Shown piece after piece: positions 50,234-60,255 of a stretch of 64,000 bases of DNA. The stretch's first letter is position 1, and every line of letters begins with the position of its first letter. Under the pieces are notes generated by a model, which was not told the DNA's origin, did no database searches, and worked only from the letters and a program-made list of their open reading frames with translations. The translations under genes were made by a program, and so were the position numbers. Source of the DNA: an uncultured Bacteroidota bacterium (GTDB lineage: Bacteria > Bacteroidota > Bacteroidia > Flavobacteriales > BACL11); contig CACIJW010000008.1 of NCBI GenBank assembly GCA_902587125.1, positions 1 to 64,000 on the forward strand. Direction: 5' to 3'.

Positions 50234-52665
50234 AAATTTGGTGAAATCCAGTCTCTTCTTCTCTCTAGCTTTAAATCCTTTAGGATATCTGCTTTAACTC
50301 TTAGTGTAATGTAATAACTTCTATGATAGCCCAAAGGAATAAGATTAAAGAGAAGCTCCCAACAATGTAAGTCTCGATATAAATTAATTGATGTATAGCT
50401 TAAATCATTTCTATCGAAATCATATCCTGAATTGATACCAATTTTCCATTTTTTTAATAGGTTCAAGTTTGCTGAAAAGTTTAAAGTTTGTATTGTATCT
50501 GCTTCAGCAGAACTTTTATAGCCTTTGAAGTATGATAATGAGTAATTTGTGCTGAAATTCCATGTAAAATTCTCATTTGAAATTTTAAATGTATTATTTG
50601 AAATGTTTAAACCAATATTAGCGTTTGCAGAAACGAATCTTGCTAGCCTTTTGTTTTCACGAATTTCCAATTTATTTAAATTTCCATTTCTATTTGAGTT
50701 TACAATATATGGATCATATCTAGAGCTCATATTTATGTCAACTAAATCAAAGAGTCTAGTTCTCATACTTAGATTTATATCTCCTATTTTCAGAGAATCA
50801 GAGAAGATATTATAATTAGTATTAATATTTAATGACTCGACTAACTTGATTTTTTTAATATTGTTAATTGTATCTTTTTTGTTTTTAACCTTAAGTTCCA
50901 TGAGGTTATTTAAATTTAGGTTTATAGTACCAGATTGTCTGTTAGCTGGACTTCCGAAAATTCCGTTCTGAACAATTGAATACTCTGATTTATTTCCTGT
51001 TGAGCTTGATTGAACCTCCCTGAATAAATTTTTTGAAATATTCGGTCTGTAATTAAAACTCACATTAGGTGTAATCACATGCCTAAAACCTCTGATATAA
51101 CCTTTTGAAAAGTTAGCTGTTCCATAAATTTTTGTATTCAATCCAGCATTTAAATTAATTTCAGATGCTCTTGTGAAACGAAATAATGTGTCAGTGTCAA
51201 TTTCTTGATTTTCAATATTCCAATTTTTCTCAATTTGACTAAAATACCATCTTTCATTATAATTTATTTTTGGTGAAAAGTTAAAGTATTTAAAAAATTT
51301 GACTGACGTGCTAATTGGTATATTATGTCTTATTCCGCTTCTAAATTTTCTAAATGTACTTTTGTTAAATAATAATGAATCAGCAACAGAAATTTGATTT
51401 TTGAAATTGGTTGAATAACTTAAATTCAGTCTTTTTAAAAAATCTAATTTGGAACTTTCAGCAAATGGGAAAACTCTGTTGACATTAAAGCCTATCTCTG
51501 GAACAGTTAAACTAATGTTGTTTGTTCTTGTATTTTGACTATGTCTAAAATTGATATTCATGTTGTATGGTTTATTATCCCATTTTCTGTTTAGTGTAAT
51601 ATTAGACTGAAAAGTATTACTTAAGTAGTCATTTGAGTTAAAAGAATTATTTCTATGAAATGTACTACTACCACCATTTACGTTAGCTGAAAATTGAAGA
51701 TTTGGATTTAATTTTGCATCTTGGTTGTGTTGCCATCTAATAAAAAAATCACGTTTTACGCTATAATCATTAAATCCTTTTTCACTGTTGATTATATTGC
51801 CGAAGCTTAGGTTAAGATTTCCGCTATAGAAATATCTTTTTTTGTATCGATAGTTACTTTTTAACCCAAAACTTCCTTTTGAATAAATGTCACTTGTTAG
51901 GTTCAGGTCAGAGTATTCATTTAAACTGAAATAATACCCTAAATCTTTTAGAAAAAAACCTAAGCTTGCAGACTCTCCATATGAGGGGAGTAACAAACCA
52001 GAAGATTCATTTTTAGAATTTGGAAAGTATCCAAATGGTAAAACTATTGGTGTTGGGATTTTCCAAAACTTGAGTATAGCAGGTCCAGTAATTATTTTAT
52101 TGTCTTTGATGACCTTAATCTTTTTTGAATAGATATGATAGTGAGGTTTTCTAGCATTACATGTTGTGTATAATCCTCTTTGAATATATGTAGTTTTATT
52201 GTCAGTATTCTTAACTTGCTTCCCTTGTAAATAACCTTCACCTTCATTTGTAATTATTCCTTTAGCAAAACTTTTTTTAGTTTTAAAATTATATCTAATT
52301 TCTTCAGCTTCAAATGATTGCTGTTTATCTGTAAATTTCGCATAGGTTATTATATTTCTTAAGCTATCTTTTTTTGAAAATGCTTTAATTATGCTATTTT
52401 CTGAATCTAAAACAATTATATCCGCTTCAACAATCATGCCTTCATAATTAATTCTTGCATTTCCAAACAAATAAATTTTGTTAGAATCTGATTTAATTTT
52501 TATTGAATCTTCAGCAAATTTTTCTATGTTGTATTCAATTTGGTTATTTTGACAGTATATACTATTATCAAAGATTATTGTTGATAACAAATTAATTGAG
52601 ATTAATAAAAAGAAAAAATTAAGTGATCTTAATGCTATATTTGTAAGGAATATGTTGTAAACCAC
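50230..52665 (-). CDS. lptD: LPS-assembly protein LptD-like outer-membrane protein
   Basis: OstA-like N-terminus (NKIYLFGNARINYEGMIVEADIIVLDSENSIIKA), ARKPHYHIYSKKIKVIKDNKIITGPAILKFWKIPTPIVLPFGYFP. Confidence 0.82.
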   Translation of the reverse strand: MVYNIFLTNIALRSLNFFFLLISINLLSTIIFDNSIYCQNNQIEYNIEKFAEDSIKIKSDSNKIYLFGNARINYEGMIVEADIIVLDSENSIIKAFSKKDSLRNIITYAKFTDKQQSFEAEEIRYNFKTKKSFAKGIITNEGEGYLQGKQVKNTDNKTTYIQRGLYTTCNARKPHYHIYSKKIKVIKDNKIITGPAILKFWKIPTPIVLPFGYFPNSKNESSGLLLPSYGESASLGFFLKDLGYYFSLNEYSDLNLTSDIYSKGSFGLKSNYRYKKRYFYSGNLNLSFGNIINSEKGFNDYSVKRDFFIRWQHNQDAKLNPNLQFSANVNGGSSTFHRNNSFNSNDYLSNTFQSNITLNRKWDNKPYNMNINFRHSQNTRTNNISLTVPEIGFNVNRVFPFAESSKLDFLKRLNLSYSTNFKNQISVADSLLFNKSTFRKFRSGIRHNIPISTSVKFFKYFNFSPKINYNERWYFSQIEKNWNIENQEIDTDTLFRFTRASEINLNAGLNTKIYGTANFSKGYIRGFRHVITPNVSFNYRPNISKNLFREVQSSSTGNKSEYSIVQNGIFGSPANRQSGTINLNLNNLMELKVKNKKDTINNIKKIKLVESLNINTNYNIFSDSLKIGDINLSMRTRLFDLVDINMSSRYDPYIVNSNRNGNLNKLEIRENKRLARFVSANANIGLNISNNTFKISNENFTWNFSTNYSLSYFKGYKSSAEADTIQTLNFSANLNLLKKWKIGINSGYDFDRNDLSYTSINLYRDLHCWELLFNLIPLGYHRSYYITLRVKADILKDLKLERRRDWISPNF

Positions 52666-53817
52666 GTGTCAAAGCTAATTAATTTATATCATATAAAATC
52701 TTTAAACGTTTTACTGGCCTTTCTGTTTTATTTTAACCCTTTTTTTTTACTAAACTCAAATTCTCAGGAAATAAAGCCTTTGAAACGAGTTGTTATTGAT
52801 GCTGGTCATGGTGGCAAGGATAGTGGAACAATGGGTACAAAAAGGTACAAGACTTACGAGAAAGACATTGCTTTAAAAATATCATTAATGCTAGGAAATT
52901 ATATTAAAAAAAATATTCCTGAAGTTGATGTGATTTACACTAGAAATGATGACACTTTTATCGAGCTTAGACAAAGAACAATTATTGCAAATGAAAAAAA
53001 TGCTGATCTTTTTATTTCTATCCATTGTGATGGTTTTACTAATTCTAAAGCATCAGGGGCAAGCGTCTTTGTTATGGGAATGAGTAAACTCAAAGAAAAT
53101 ATGGACGTAGCAATAAGAGAAAACTCAGTTATCTATTTGGAGGACAATTACAAAGAAAATTATGATGGATTTGATCCAAAATCTGCTGAAAGCTATATTG
53201 TATTTAGCGTTATGCAGAACTCTCACCTTTCCAAAAGCATAAATTTTGCTGAAAAAATTGAATATGAATTTTCAAATAGAGCCAAAAGAAAATCTCGGGG
53301 TATCAAGCAAGCTCCATTTTATGTTATCAGCAGAGCAAATATGCCTGCAGTTTTAATTGAAGCTGGTTTTTTAACTAATCCTAAAGAAGAAGATTATCTT
53401 AACAGTGAAGAGGGGCAATCTCATATTGCATCTGCGATTTTTAGAGCTTTTAGGTCTTATTACAATGAACAAATTGACTTAATTTCTTTGGAGAATAAAG
53501 TTGAAATTGCTGAAAATATTAATGATTCTATCCAAAAAGATATAGTCGTTTACAAGGTTCAAATAGGTACCTATCTTAAGTCAATGTTAAATTCTAGAAC
53601 TTTTAATAACATCAAAGATTTAGAAGAAGTTTTTGTGAATGGTTCCTATAAATACTATATTAGATGTGGTGTTGATAAGAAATTTGCTGATGATACGAGA
53701 AAAATTATGATTGATAATGGATTTTCAGGATCATTCGTGACAGCTTTTTATAAAGGGAAACAAATTTCTACCAAAGAAGCATTAAATTTGCAAAAAAAAT
53801 ATGAACAAGGAAATTAG
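52666..53817 (+). CDS. N-acetylmuramoyl-L-alanine amidase with C-terminal SPOR-like region
   Basis: RVVIDAGHGGKDSGTMG, LFISIHCDGF, VLIEAGFLTNPKEE; GTG start. Confidence 0.9.
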   Translation: MSKLINLYHIKSLNVLLAFLFYFNPFFLLNSNSQEIKPLKRVVIDAGHGGKDSGTMGTKRYKTYEKDIALKISLMLGNYIKKNIPEVDVIYTRNDDTFIELRQRTIIANEKNADLFISIHCDGFTNSKASGASVFVMGMSKLKENMDVAIRENSVIYLEDNYKENYDGFDPKSAESYIVFSVMQNSHLSKSINFAEKIEYEFSNRAKRKSRGIKQAPFYVISRANMPAVLIEAGFLTNPKEEDYLNSEEGQSHIASAIFRAFRSYYNEQIDLISLENKVEIAENINDSIQKDIVVYKVQIGTYLKSMLNSRTFNNIKDLEEVFVNGSYKYYIRCGVDKKFADDTRKIMIDNGFSGSFVTAFYKGKQISTKEALNLQKKYEQGN

Positions 53818-54727
53818 AACAGGTATAATAGCAATTTTTACAATCGTAGTTCTAATATATGGTATTAACTACCTTAAGGGGTTGAACATTTTAGATAAAA
53901 ATAGAATTTTTCATGCTAAATATGATAATATTGACGGGCTGTTAAAAGGAAGTGTTATCAGCTTAAATGGTTTTAATGTAGGAATTGTTAGTAATATATG
54001 TTTACAAAGTGATAATTCTATACTTGTGAGTGTCAAAATCAATGAAGATTTTGATGTGCCTGCAAACTCCATTTTAAAAATCTCTAATCAGGATTTAATG
54101 GGAACTAAAGGAATTTCAGTAATACTTGGAAACTCTGATTTACTCGCAAAAAATAATGATACTTTGACTGCAGAAATTGAAAATAGCCTTCAAGATGAAG
54201 TAAATAAACAAATTTTACCACTTAAAAACAAAGCAGAAGGATTAATTAGTTCAGTTGACTCTCTCATGGTAATTTTTACATCAGTTTTGAATACAGATGC
54301 AAGAAAAAATTTGGCAAGTTCATTTAAAAATTTAGACGAAACATTTGTTCTTATGTCAGAAAGTATGAAAGAACTAAACAAACTTGTAGTAACTAATGAG
54401 AAAAACATATCAAATTCGATTAAGAATTTTGAAAGTATAACTGGAAATATTTCAAATAATAATGAAAGTATTGAAAATATTCTAAAAAAAATGTCATCTA
54501 TCTCTGACTCTGTTTCTTCTAAGGACATAGGTGATATTATAAAAAATTTAAATAATATAACTAACAAAATTAGCGTTGGTCAAGGTAATCTAGGACTACT
54601 TAATAGTGATGATCAGCTATATAGAAATATTGAAAAAACTACGAATGACATCTCAATTTTAGTTGAAGAGATAAAAAAGGATCCAAAAAAATATTTTAAT
54701 TTTTCAGTATTAGGAAATAGAAATTAA
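53801..54727 (+). CDS. MlaD/MCE family protein
   Basis: TGIIAIFTIVVLIYGINYLKGLNI, KYDNIDGLLKGSVISLNGFNVGIV, LMGTKGISVILG. Confidence 0.85.
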   Translation: MNKEIRTGIIAIFTIVVLIYGINYLKGLNILDKNRIFHAKYDNIDGLLKGSVISLNGFNVGIVSNICLQSDNSILVSVKINEDFDVPANSILKISNQDLMGTKGISVILGNSDLLAKNNDTLTAEIENSLQDEVNKQILPLKNKAEGLISSVDSLMVIFTSVLNTDARKNLASSFKNLDETFVLMSESMKELNKLVVTNEKNISNSIKNFESITGNISNNNESIENILKKMSSISDSVSSKDIGDIIKNLNNITNKISVGQGNLGLLNSDDQLYRNIEKTTNDISILVEEIKKDPKKYFNFSVLGNRN

Positions 54728-54731
54728 AACC

Positions 54732-56045
54732 ATGTACTTAGGCAATGTAATATTTCTAATTGTTTTTGTTATCTCCATAACTTTTTTTACAAAAAATTTA
54801 ATGAGGATAATTTCTAATATCAAATTAGGAAGAGATATAAATAGGACTAACAATAAAAGAAAAAGGTTTTTAAAAATGATTAGAATTGCTCTTGGCCAAA
54901 CTAAAATGTTTGATCGCCCTATTGCAGCATTTTTTCATCTGATTATATATATTGGTTTTATTATTATCAATATTGAAGTTGTAGAGATAATTATAGATGG
55001 AGTTTTTGGAACGCATAGATTTTTATCAAATTTTATTTCTTACAGTTCTTATAACTTTTTTATATCAACATTCGAATTTCTAGCTGTTTTAGTCTTAATT
55101 TCTTGTGTTGTTTTTCTCTATAGAAGAAATATTCAAAGAATTAAAAGATTTCACTCATCTGAAATGACATCATGGCCTAAAAGTGATGCTAATTTGATAT
55201 TAATTTTTGAAGTTTTGTTAATGTCTGCTTTTTTGGTAATGAACGCAGCTGATTCTTTACTTCAACAACTTGATAGTCACTATCATGCAGTAGGGGCATT
55301 TACCTTTAGTTCTTTTTTAGTTCCCTTGATCGATCATTTAAGCGCTGAAAAACTTATCTTCATTGAAAGATTTTGTTGGTGGTTTCATATAATTGGAATT
55401 CTACTTTTTCTAAATTATGTTCTTATTTCAAAACACTTACATATTTTCTTCGCATTCTTTAGTGCTTACTATTCAAAGCTTTCAAATCCTTCAAAGCTTT
55501 CAAATTTATCTTCAATTACGAGCGAGGTAAAGATGATGTTAGATCCAAATATTGATCCATTCTCAAATACAAATAATACTAACACTGAAAAATTCGGTGC
55601 TCAAGATGCGGATGATTTAAACTGGGTGCAAATTCTTAATTCATATAGCTGTACTGAATGTGGCAGATGTACGTCAGTTTGTCCAGCTAATATTACTGGT
55701 AAAAAGCTTTCTCCTAGAAAAATCTTAATGGATACAAGAGATAGAATTACTGAAATTGGAAATTCAATTAGTAAAAAAAAGAACAAAGACGAAAATTTTT
55801 TATTGGGAGGTTATATTCAACCAGAAGAAGTTTGGGCATGTACAACATGCAATGCATGTGGAGATGCTTGCCCGATTGAACTTGATCCCATGTCAATAAT
55901 TATTGATTTGAGAAGGTATCTTGTTATGGAAAAATCATCAGCTCCTTCAGAGTTGAATACAATGTTTAATAATATTGAAAATAATGGAGCTCCATGGCAA
56001 TATAATTTGAATGACAAAATGAACTGGATAAATGATGACAAATAA
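54732..56045 (+). CDS. (Fe-S)-binding membrane protein, heterodisulfide-reductase-like
   Basis: N-terminal TM segments; two 4Fe-4S motifs CTECGRCTSVCPANITG and CTTCNACGDACPIELDP. Confidence 0.88.
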   Translation: MYLGNVIFLIVFVISITFFTKNLMRIISNIKLGRDINRTNNKRKRFLKMIRIALGQTKMFDRPIAAFFHLIIYIGFIIINIEVVEIIIDGVFGTHRFLSNFISYSSYNFFISTFEFLAVLVLISCVVFLYRRNIQRIKRFHSSEMTSWPKSDANLILIFEVLLMSAFLVMNAADSLLQQLDSHYHAVGAFTFSSFLVPLIDHLSAEKLIFIERFCWWFHIIGILLFLNYVLISKHLHIFFAFFSAYYSKLSNPSKLSNLSSITSEVKMMLDPNIDPFSNTNNTNTEKFGAQDADDLNWVQILNSYSCTECGRCTSVCPANITGKKLSPRKILMDTRDRITEIGNSISKKKNKDENFLLGGYIQPEEVWACTTCNACGDACPIELDPMSIIIDLRRYLVMEKSSAPSELNTMFNNIENNGAPWQYNLNDKMNWINDDK

Positions 56046-56451
56046 ATTAAAGAAAACAATTATAGACGGAGTAGAGGTTAGTCCTGTTCTTCCCTCTAGT
56101 ATCAAAAACTATTTGATTGATATTGATGGGACAATATGTGATGATATCCCAAATGAACAGCCTGAGTTAATGAAAAGTGCAAAGCTCTACCCTGATGCAT
56201 TAAAAACTCTTAATAAGTGGTATGATGAAGGTCATATAATTACTTTTTTTACATCCCGTTTGGAAGAGCATAGACAAGTTACTGAAGAATGGTTAGAAAA
56301 AAATGGTTTTAAATACCATGCCTTACTTATGAACAAACCAAGAGGTGGAAACTATCATTGGATTGACAATCATATTGTCAGAGCGACTAGATTTGAGGGT
56401 AAGTTCACTGATTTAGTTGAAAGAAATAATATTATACAAGTTTTTAAATAA
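56032..56451 (+). CDS. HAD-like phosphatase (often labelled 'phosphoheptose isomerase' in Bacteroidota)
   Basis: YLIDIDGTICDDIPNE, HIITFFTSRLEEHRQVTEEWLEKNG. Confidence 0.65.
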   Translation: MMTNKLKKTIIDGVEVSPVLPSSIKNYLIDIDGTICDDIPNEQPELMKSAKLYPDALKTLNKWYDEGHIITFFTSRLEEHRQVTEEWLEKNGFKYHALLMNKPRGGNYHWIDNHIVRATRFEGKFTDLVERNNIIQVFK

Positions 56452-56456
56452 TATTT

Positions 56457-57233
56457 ATGCAATTAGAAGTAAAAACAATGGCTGAATTATCGGAGAAAAA
56501 TATTACTCCAGATTTTCTCTATTGGGTTGGTTCTGCCGGTTCATTTGATGATAGGGCAAAGAAAATTACTAGAGCTTTTGTGAAAGTTTTGAATTACGCG
56601 AATGTTTCTTTCGGAGTTCTAGGTGTTGAAGAGTCAACCTCTGGAGATGTAGCCAAAAGAGCTGGAAATGAATTTTTATTTCAAATGCAAGCCTTGGCAA
56701 ATATTGAAGTAATGAATTCTTATAACATTAAAAAAATCATAACGACTTGTCCCCATTCATTTAATATTCTAAAAAATGAATATCATGATCTTGGAGGTAA
56801 TTATGAAGTTAATCACCACACTGAATTCATTCTTGATTTAATTGATTCAAAAAAGATTACAATTTCACAAAACAGTATTGAAGATGTTATGACATATCAT
56901 GATCCATGCTATTTGGGACGTGGGAATAATATATATAATCAGCCAAGAGAAATAATTAAAAGATTATCTAAAAATTTTATTGAGATGCCAAGAAACAAAA
57001 GAAATTCACTTTGCTGTGGTGCTGGTGGGGCTCAAATGTTTAAAGAAGCTGAGAAAGGTAACGCCGAAATTAATATAGTTAGAACACAAGAAGCACTTGA
57101 CACAAAATCTAAAATCATTGTCACAGGATGTCCGTTTTGTAACACTATGATGACAGATGGAGTAAAAAATATAAATGAGGGTGCTGCTTTTGTTAAGGAT
57201 ATTGCTGAAGTAGTAGCTGAATCTTTAATTTAA
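56457..57233 (+). CDS. (Fe-S)-binding protein with CCG domains
   Basis: TTCPHSFNILKNEYHDLGGNYEVNHHTEFI, YHDPCYLGRGNNIYNQPR, CCGAGGAQMF, VTGCPFCNTMMTDG. Confidence 0.9.
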   Translation: MQLEVKTMAELSEKNITPDFLYWVGSAGSFDDRAKKITRAFVKVLNYANVSFGVLGVEESTSGDVAKRAGNEFLFQMQALANIEVMNSYNIKKIITTCPHSFNILKNEYHDLGGNYEVNHHTEFILDLIDSKKITISQNSIEDVMTYHDPCYLGRGNNIYNQPREIIKRLSKNFIEMPRNKRNSLCCGAGGAQMFKEAEKGNAEINIVRTQEALDTKSKIIVTGCPFCNTMMTDGVKNINEGAAFVKDIAEVVAESLI

Positions 57234-57697
57234 TGTTTCTTCCATTTGAAAATATTTCCAGTGAATCACGAATATGGATTTTTTCCTCTGCAATTAAAAT
57301 TTCAGAAGATAGTCAAAAAGATATCTCTGAAAGAATAATTAAATTTTTAAACTCTTGGAAACATCATGGTGTTGATTTACCATGTTCTTTTAAAATACTA
57401 GATGCTTTTTTTATTATTATCGCTCTTGATCAAAGTAACAATAGTGCTGGAGGTTGCTCAATTGATCAAATGTTTAATTGTATTTCTGATATTGATCAAC
57501 AATTTGATTTATCGTTATTGGATCGCTCAAAAATGCATTTTTTTATTGATAACCAAGTTTTATGCTATCCTTTGGAGAAAGTTGATGTTAAATTTTCTGA
57601 TTACTTGTTTTTTGATCAAACTATTGATAAAAAGAATCAGCTTGATGACTGGCTAATTTTGTTAAAAAATAGCTGGTTTAAACGTTTCTTACGCTAG
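57233..57697 (+). CDS. Conserved Bacteroidota protein (family commonly named 'ABC transporter ATPase')
   Basis: ORF coupled to the upstream gene; no Walker motif seen. NSAGGCSIDQMFNCISDIDQQFDLSLLDRSKMHFF. Confidence 0.5.
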   Translation: MFLPFENISSESRIWIFSSAIKISEDSQKDISERIIKFLNSWKHHGVDLPCSFKILDAFFIIIALDQSNNSAGGCSIDQMFNCISDIDQQFDLSLLDRSKMHFFIDNQVLCYPLEKVDVKFSDYLFFDQTIDKKNQLDDWLILLKNSWFKRFLR

Positions 57698-57746
57698 TTT
57701 CTTTTAAGTTATTTAGTTAAATTTATCTCATTAATAAAGGAGTATT

Positions 57747-58199
57747 ATGTATCTGAAATATCTTAGAAAAAGTAAGGATTTAGAGGTTTTTTCTATAGAC
57801 CAAGAAACAAGTCTAGATATTCCTTTTTTTGATAATCAAGTTCCAGCTGGGTTCCCATCTCCTGCACAAGATTATATAGATTTGGACTTAGATCTACATA
57901 ACTATCTTGTTAAGAACCCATCATCTACATTTTGCGTTAGAGTCACTGGTGAGAGCATGAGAGACGCGGGTATCAATAGTGGAGATATCATGCTAGTAGA
58001 TAGATCTCTAGATCCCAAAAACCGAAGTATAGTGTTAGCAGTAGTTGATAATGAATTTACAGTTAAAAGAGTTAATGTAAGTGAAGAGGGTTTGTTCCTT
58101 ATGCCTGAAAATGCAGATTTTAATCCTATTAAGATAACTTCCGAAATGAATTTTCAGGTTTGGGGTGTCGTTACTTATATTATTCATAAGGCTAATTAA
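57747..58199 (+). CDS. umuD: Translesion polymerase V accessory protein UmuD
   Basis: VPAGFPSPAQDYIDLDLDLHNYLVKNPSSTFCVRVTGESM, FTVKRV, LMPENADFNPI. Confidence 0.9.
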   Translation: MYLKYLRKSKDLEVFSIDQETSLDIPFFDNQVPAGFPSPAQDYIDLDLDLHNYLVKNPSSTFCVRVTGESMRDAGINSGDIMLVDRSLDPKNRSIVLAVVDNEFTVKRVNVSEEGLFLMPENADFNPIKITSEMNFQVWGVVTYIIHKAN

Positions 58200-58203
58200 T
58201 TTT

Positions 58204-59454
58204 ATGTATGCTTTAGTAGATTGCAATAATTTTTATGTTTCTTGCGAAAGAATATTCGATCCTACTATTTTACATAAGCCAGTTGTTGTCTTATCTAATA
58301 ATGATGGTTGTGTCATTTCTAGAAGTAATGAAGCTAAAAAAATAGGAATTAAAATGGGAGTTCCTTTCTTTAAAATTCAAAATCAAGTAATAAAACATAA
58401 TATTAGTGTATTTTCAAGTAACTATACTTTATATGGAGATTTATCATTTAGAGTATTTAATACTTTAAAAACAGAATTTAATTCTGTTGAAATTTATTCA
58501 ATTGATGAAGCCTTCTTGCGTTATGATTTAAAAGATTTTGAGTCTAGAGCTAGTAGAACTGCAAAGAAGATAAAAAAATGGACAGGCATACCAGTTTCAA
58601 TAGGACTAGCTCCAAATAAAGTTTTATCCAAGATTGCAAATCACGTAGTGAAAAAAAGAAAAGATAGAGAAGTTTATTTATTGAAAAATCAGCAGGAAAT
58701 AGATAGAATTCTTGCCAATATGCCTGTTGAAGAATTATGGGGTATAGGTAGAAGAATAACTATTTTTCTTAAAAAATATGGTATACATACTGCTTTACAG
58801 TTTAAGCAAACAAATTCACAGTGGTTAAAATCAAATTTAAACATTAATGCGCTCAGAATTAAAAAGGAGTTATTTGGTGAAGTTTGTTTCCCACTAGAAG
58901 AGAATAACTCTATGAAAAAGAATATATGCACCTCAAGATCTTTTTCTAAAACAGTATCTTCTTTGGATAAATTAAAAAGTGCTATTGGTTCATATGCAAA
59001 CGTTTGTTCATTAAAGTTAAGAAAACAGAAAAGTTGTGCTACTTCAATTTCTGTTTTCATGCTAACTAACCGCTTTGATAAAAGAAATAAATTTCAGAGT
59101 TTATATCAAAAGATTATTTTAGATACGCCTACTAATGACTCTTTGCAAATTGTAAAGCAGTCTCTTATTTTACTAGGATCGATTTACAAGCCTGGCCTAG
59201 AATATAAAAAAGTAGGTGTAGTTGTTTCATCAATTGTTCCAGATAGTCAAGTACAGATGAGTTTATTTAATAATATTGACTTTAATAAAAGAAGATCTCT
59301 TAACAAAACCATAGATAAAGTTAATTATAGCATGGGAAAGGATCTAATAAGAATTGCAGTACAAGAAAATGGTAAAAATTGGATGACTAACAGGAAGAAA
59401 TTGTCTCCATGCTATACTACCTCTTTTAGAGATATGTTGACAATCAGTCTATAA
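58204..59454 (+). CDS. umuC: Y-family DNA polymerase UmuC
   Basis: MYALVDCNNFYVSCERIFDP, VVVLSNNDGCVISRSNEAKKIGI, YSIDEAFL, GIPVSIGLAPNKVLSKIAN; start placed at 58204. Confidence 0.93.
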   Translation: MYALVDCNNFYVSCERIFDPTILHKPVVVLSNNDGCVISRSNEAKKIGIKMGVPFFKIQNQVIKHNISVFSSNYTLYGDLSFRVFNTLKTEFNSVEIYSIDEAFLRYDLKDFESRASRTAKKIKKWTGIPVSIGLAPNKVLSKIANHVVKKRKDREVYLLKNQQEIDRILANMPVEELWGIGRRITIFLKKYGIHTALQFKQTNSQWLKSNLNINALRIKKELFGEVCFPLEENNSMKKNICTSRSFSKTVSSLDKLKSAIGSYANVCSLKLRKQKSCATSISVFMLTNRFDKRNKFQSLYQKIILDTPTNDSLQIVKQSLILLGSIYKPGLEYKKVGVVVSSIVPDSQVQMSLFNNIDFNKRRSLNKTIDKVNYSMGKDLIRIAVQENGKNWMTNRKKLSPCYTTSFRDMLTISL

Positions 59455-60255
59455 AGCTCTGTATAAATCAGAAAGTTTCTTTAGTAAATGGTCAAGAGAT
59501 GAAAGTTTTAACATGTTATGACCATCAGACAATGCTTCTTCAGGCTTGAAATGGGTTTCTAAGAAAACACCATTAACACCGCTTGCTATTCCTGCTTTTG
59601 ATATTACGTCGATAAACTCTGGACGACCACCAGTGATACCACTTTTCTGGTTAGGTAATTGTAAAGAATGGGTAACATCAATTATAACAGGGTAATTTAG
59701 TTGTTTCATTAAATGAATTTGACGAAAATCTACTATTAAGTCATTGTGTCCAAAAGATGTACCTCTTTCAGTAAGTAAGATTCTCTTGTTACCAACAGAC
59801 TCAATTTTCTCAACAACAAATTTCATAGATGATGCTGACATAAATTGTCCTTTTTTAATATTTATTGGAAGCTTAGTTCTAGAAGCATGAAGTATTAAAT
59901 CAGTTTGTCTGCATAGAAAGGCTGGGATTTGTAAAATATCTACATATGATTTGGCAAGATCTATATCTTTTTTGGTATGAACATCTGTGATTACAGGTAC
60001 ATTAAAATTAGTACGAATTTCATCTAGGATTTCTAATGCTTTTTTATCACCAATTCCAGTAAAAGAGTTTAAAGAAGACCTGTTAGCTTTTTTAAAAGAT
60101 GATTTGAAAATAAAAGGAATATTGTAATTATCACATGATTTCATAATTTCCTTACAAATTTTAAAAGCGTCCTTACTATTTTCTACAACACATGGTCCAG
60201 CAATTAAAAAGAAATTACTTTGTTTTTTATTAAAAATATTATCTAAAACGTTCAC
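59449..60255 (-). CDS. kdsA: 3-deoxy-8-phosphooctulonate synthase
   Basis: FLIAGPCVVENSKDAFKICKEI, SFKKANRSSLNSFTGIG, TDVHTKKDIDLA, DVTHSLQLPNQKSGITGGRPEF. Confidence 0.95.
   Translation of the reverse strand: MNVLDNIFNKKQSNFFLIAGPCVVENSKDAFKICKEIMKSCDNYNIPFIFKSSFKKANRSSLNSFTGIGDKKALEILDEIRTNFNVPVITDVHTKKDIDLAKSYVDILQIPAFLCRQTDLILHASRTKLPINIKKGQFMSASSMKFVVEKIESVGNKRILLTERGTSFGHNDLIVDFRQIHLMKQLNYPVIIDVTHSLQLPNQKSGITGGRPEFIDVISKAGIASGVNGVFLETHFKPEEALSDGHNMLKLSSLDHLLKKLSDLYRAL

Noticed and set aside
55471-55510. Direct repeat TTCAAAGCTTTCAAAT within the Fe-S membrane protein gene
   Set aside because: Short duplication encoding (S)KLSNPSKLSNLSS in a linker; too small to infer a function.
57698-57746. 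LexA/SOS box upstream of umuD
   Set aside because: No convincing palindrome or known box seen, so not reported as a feature.
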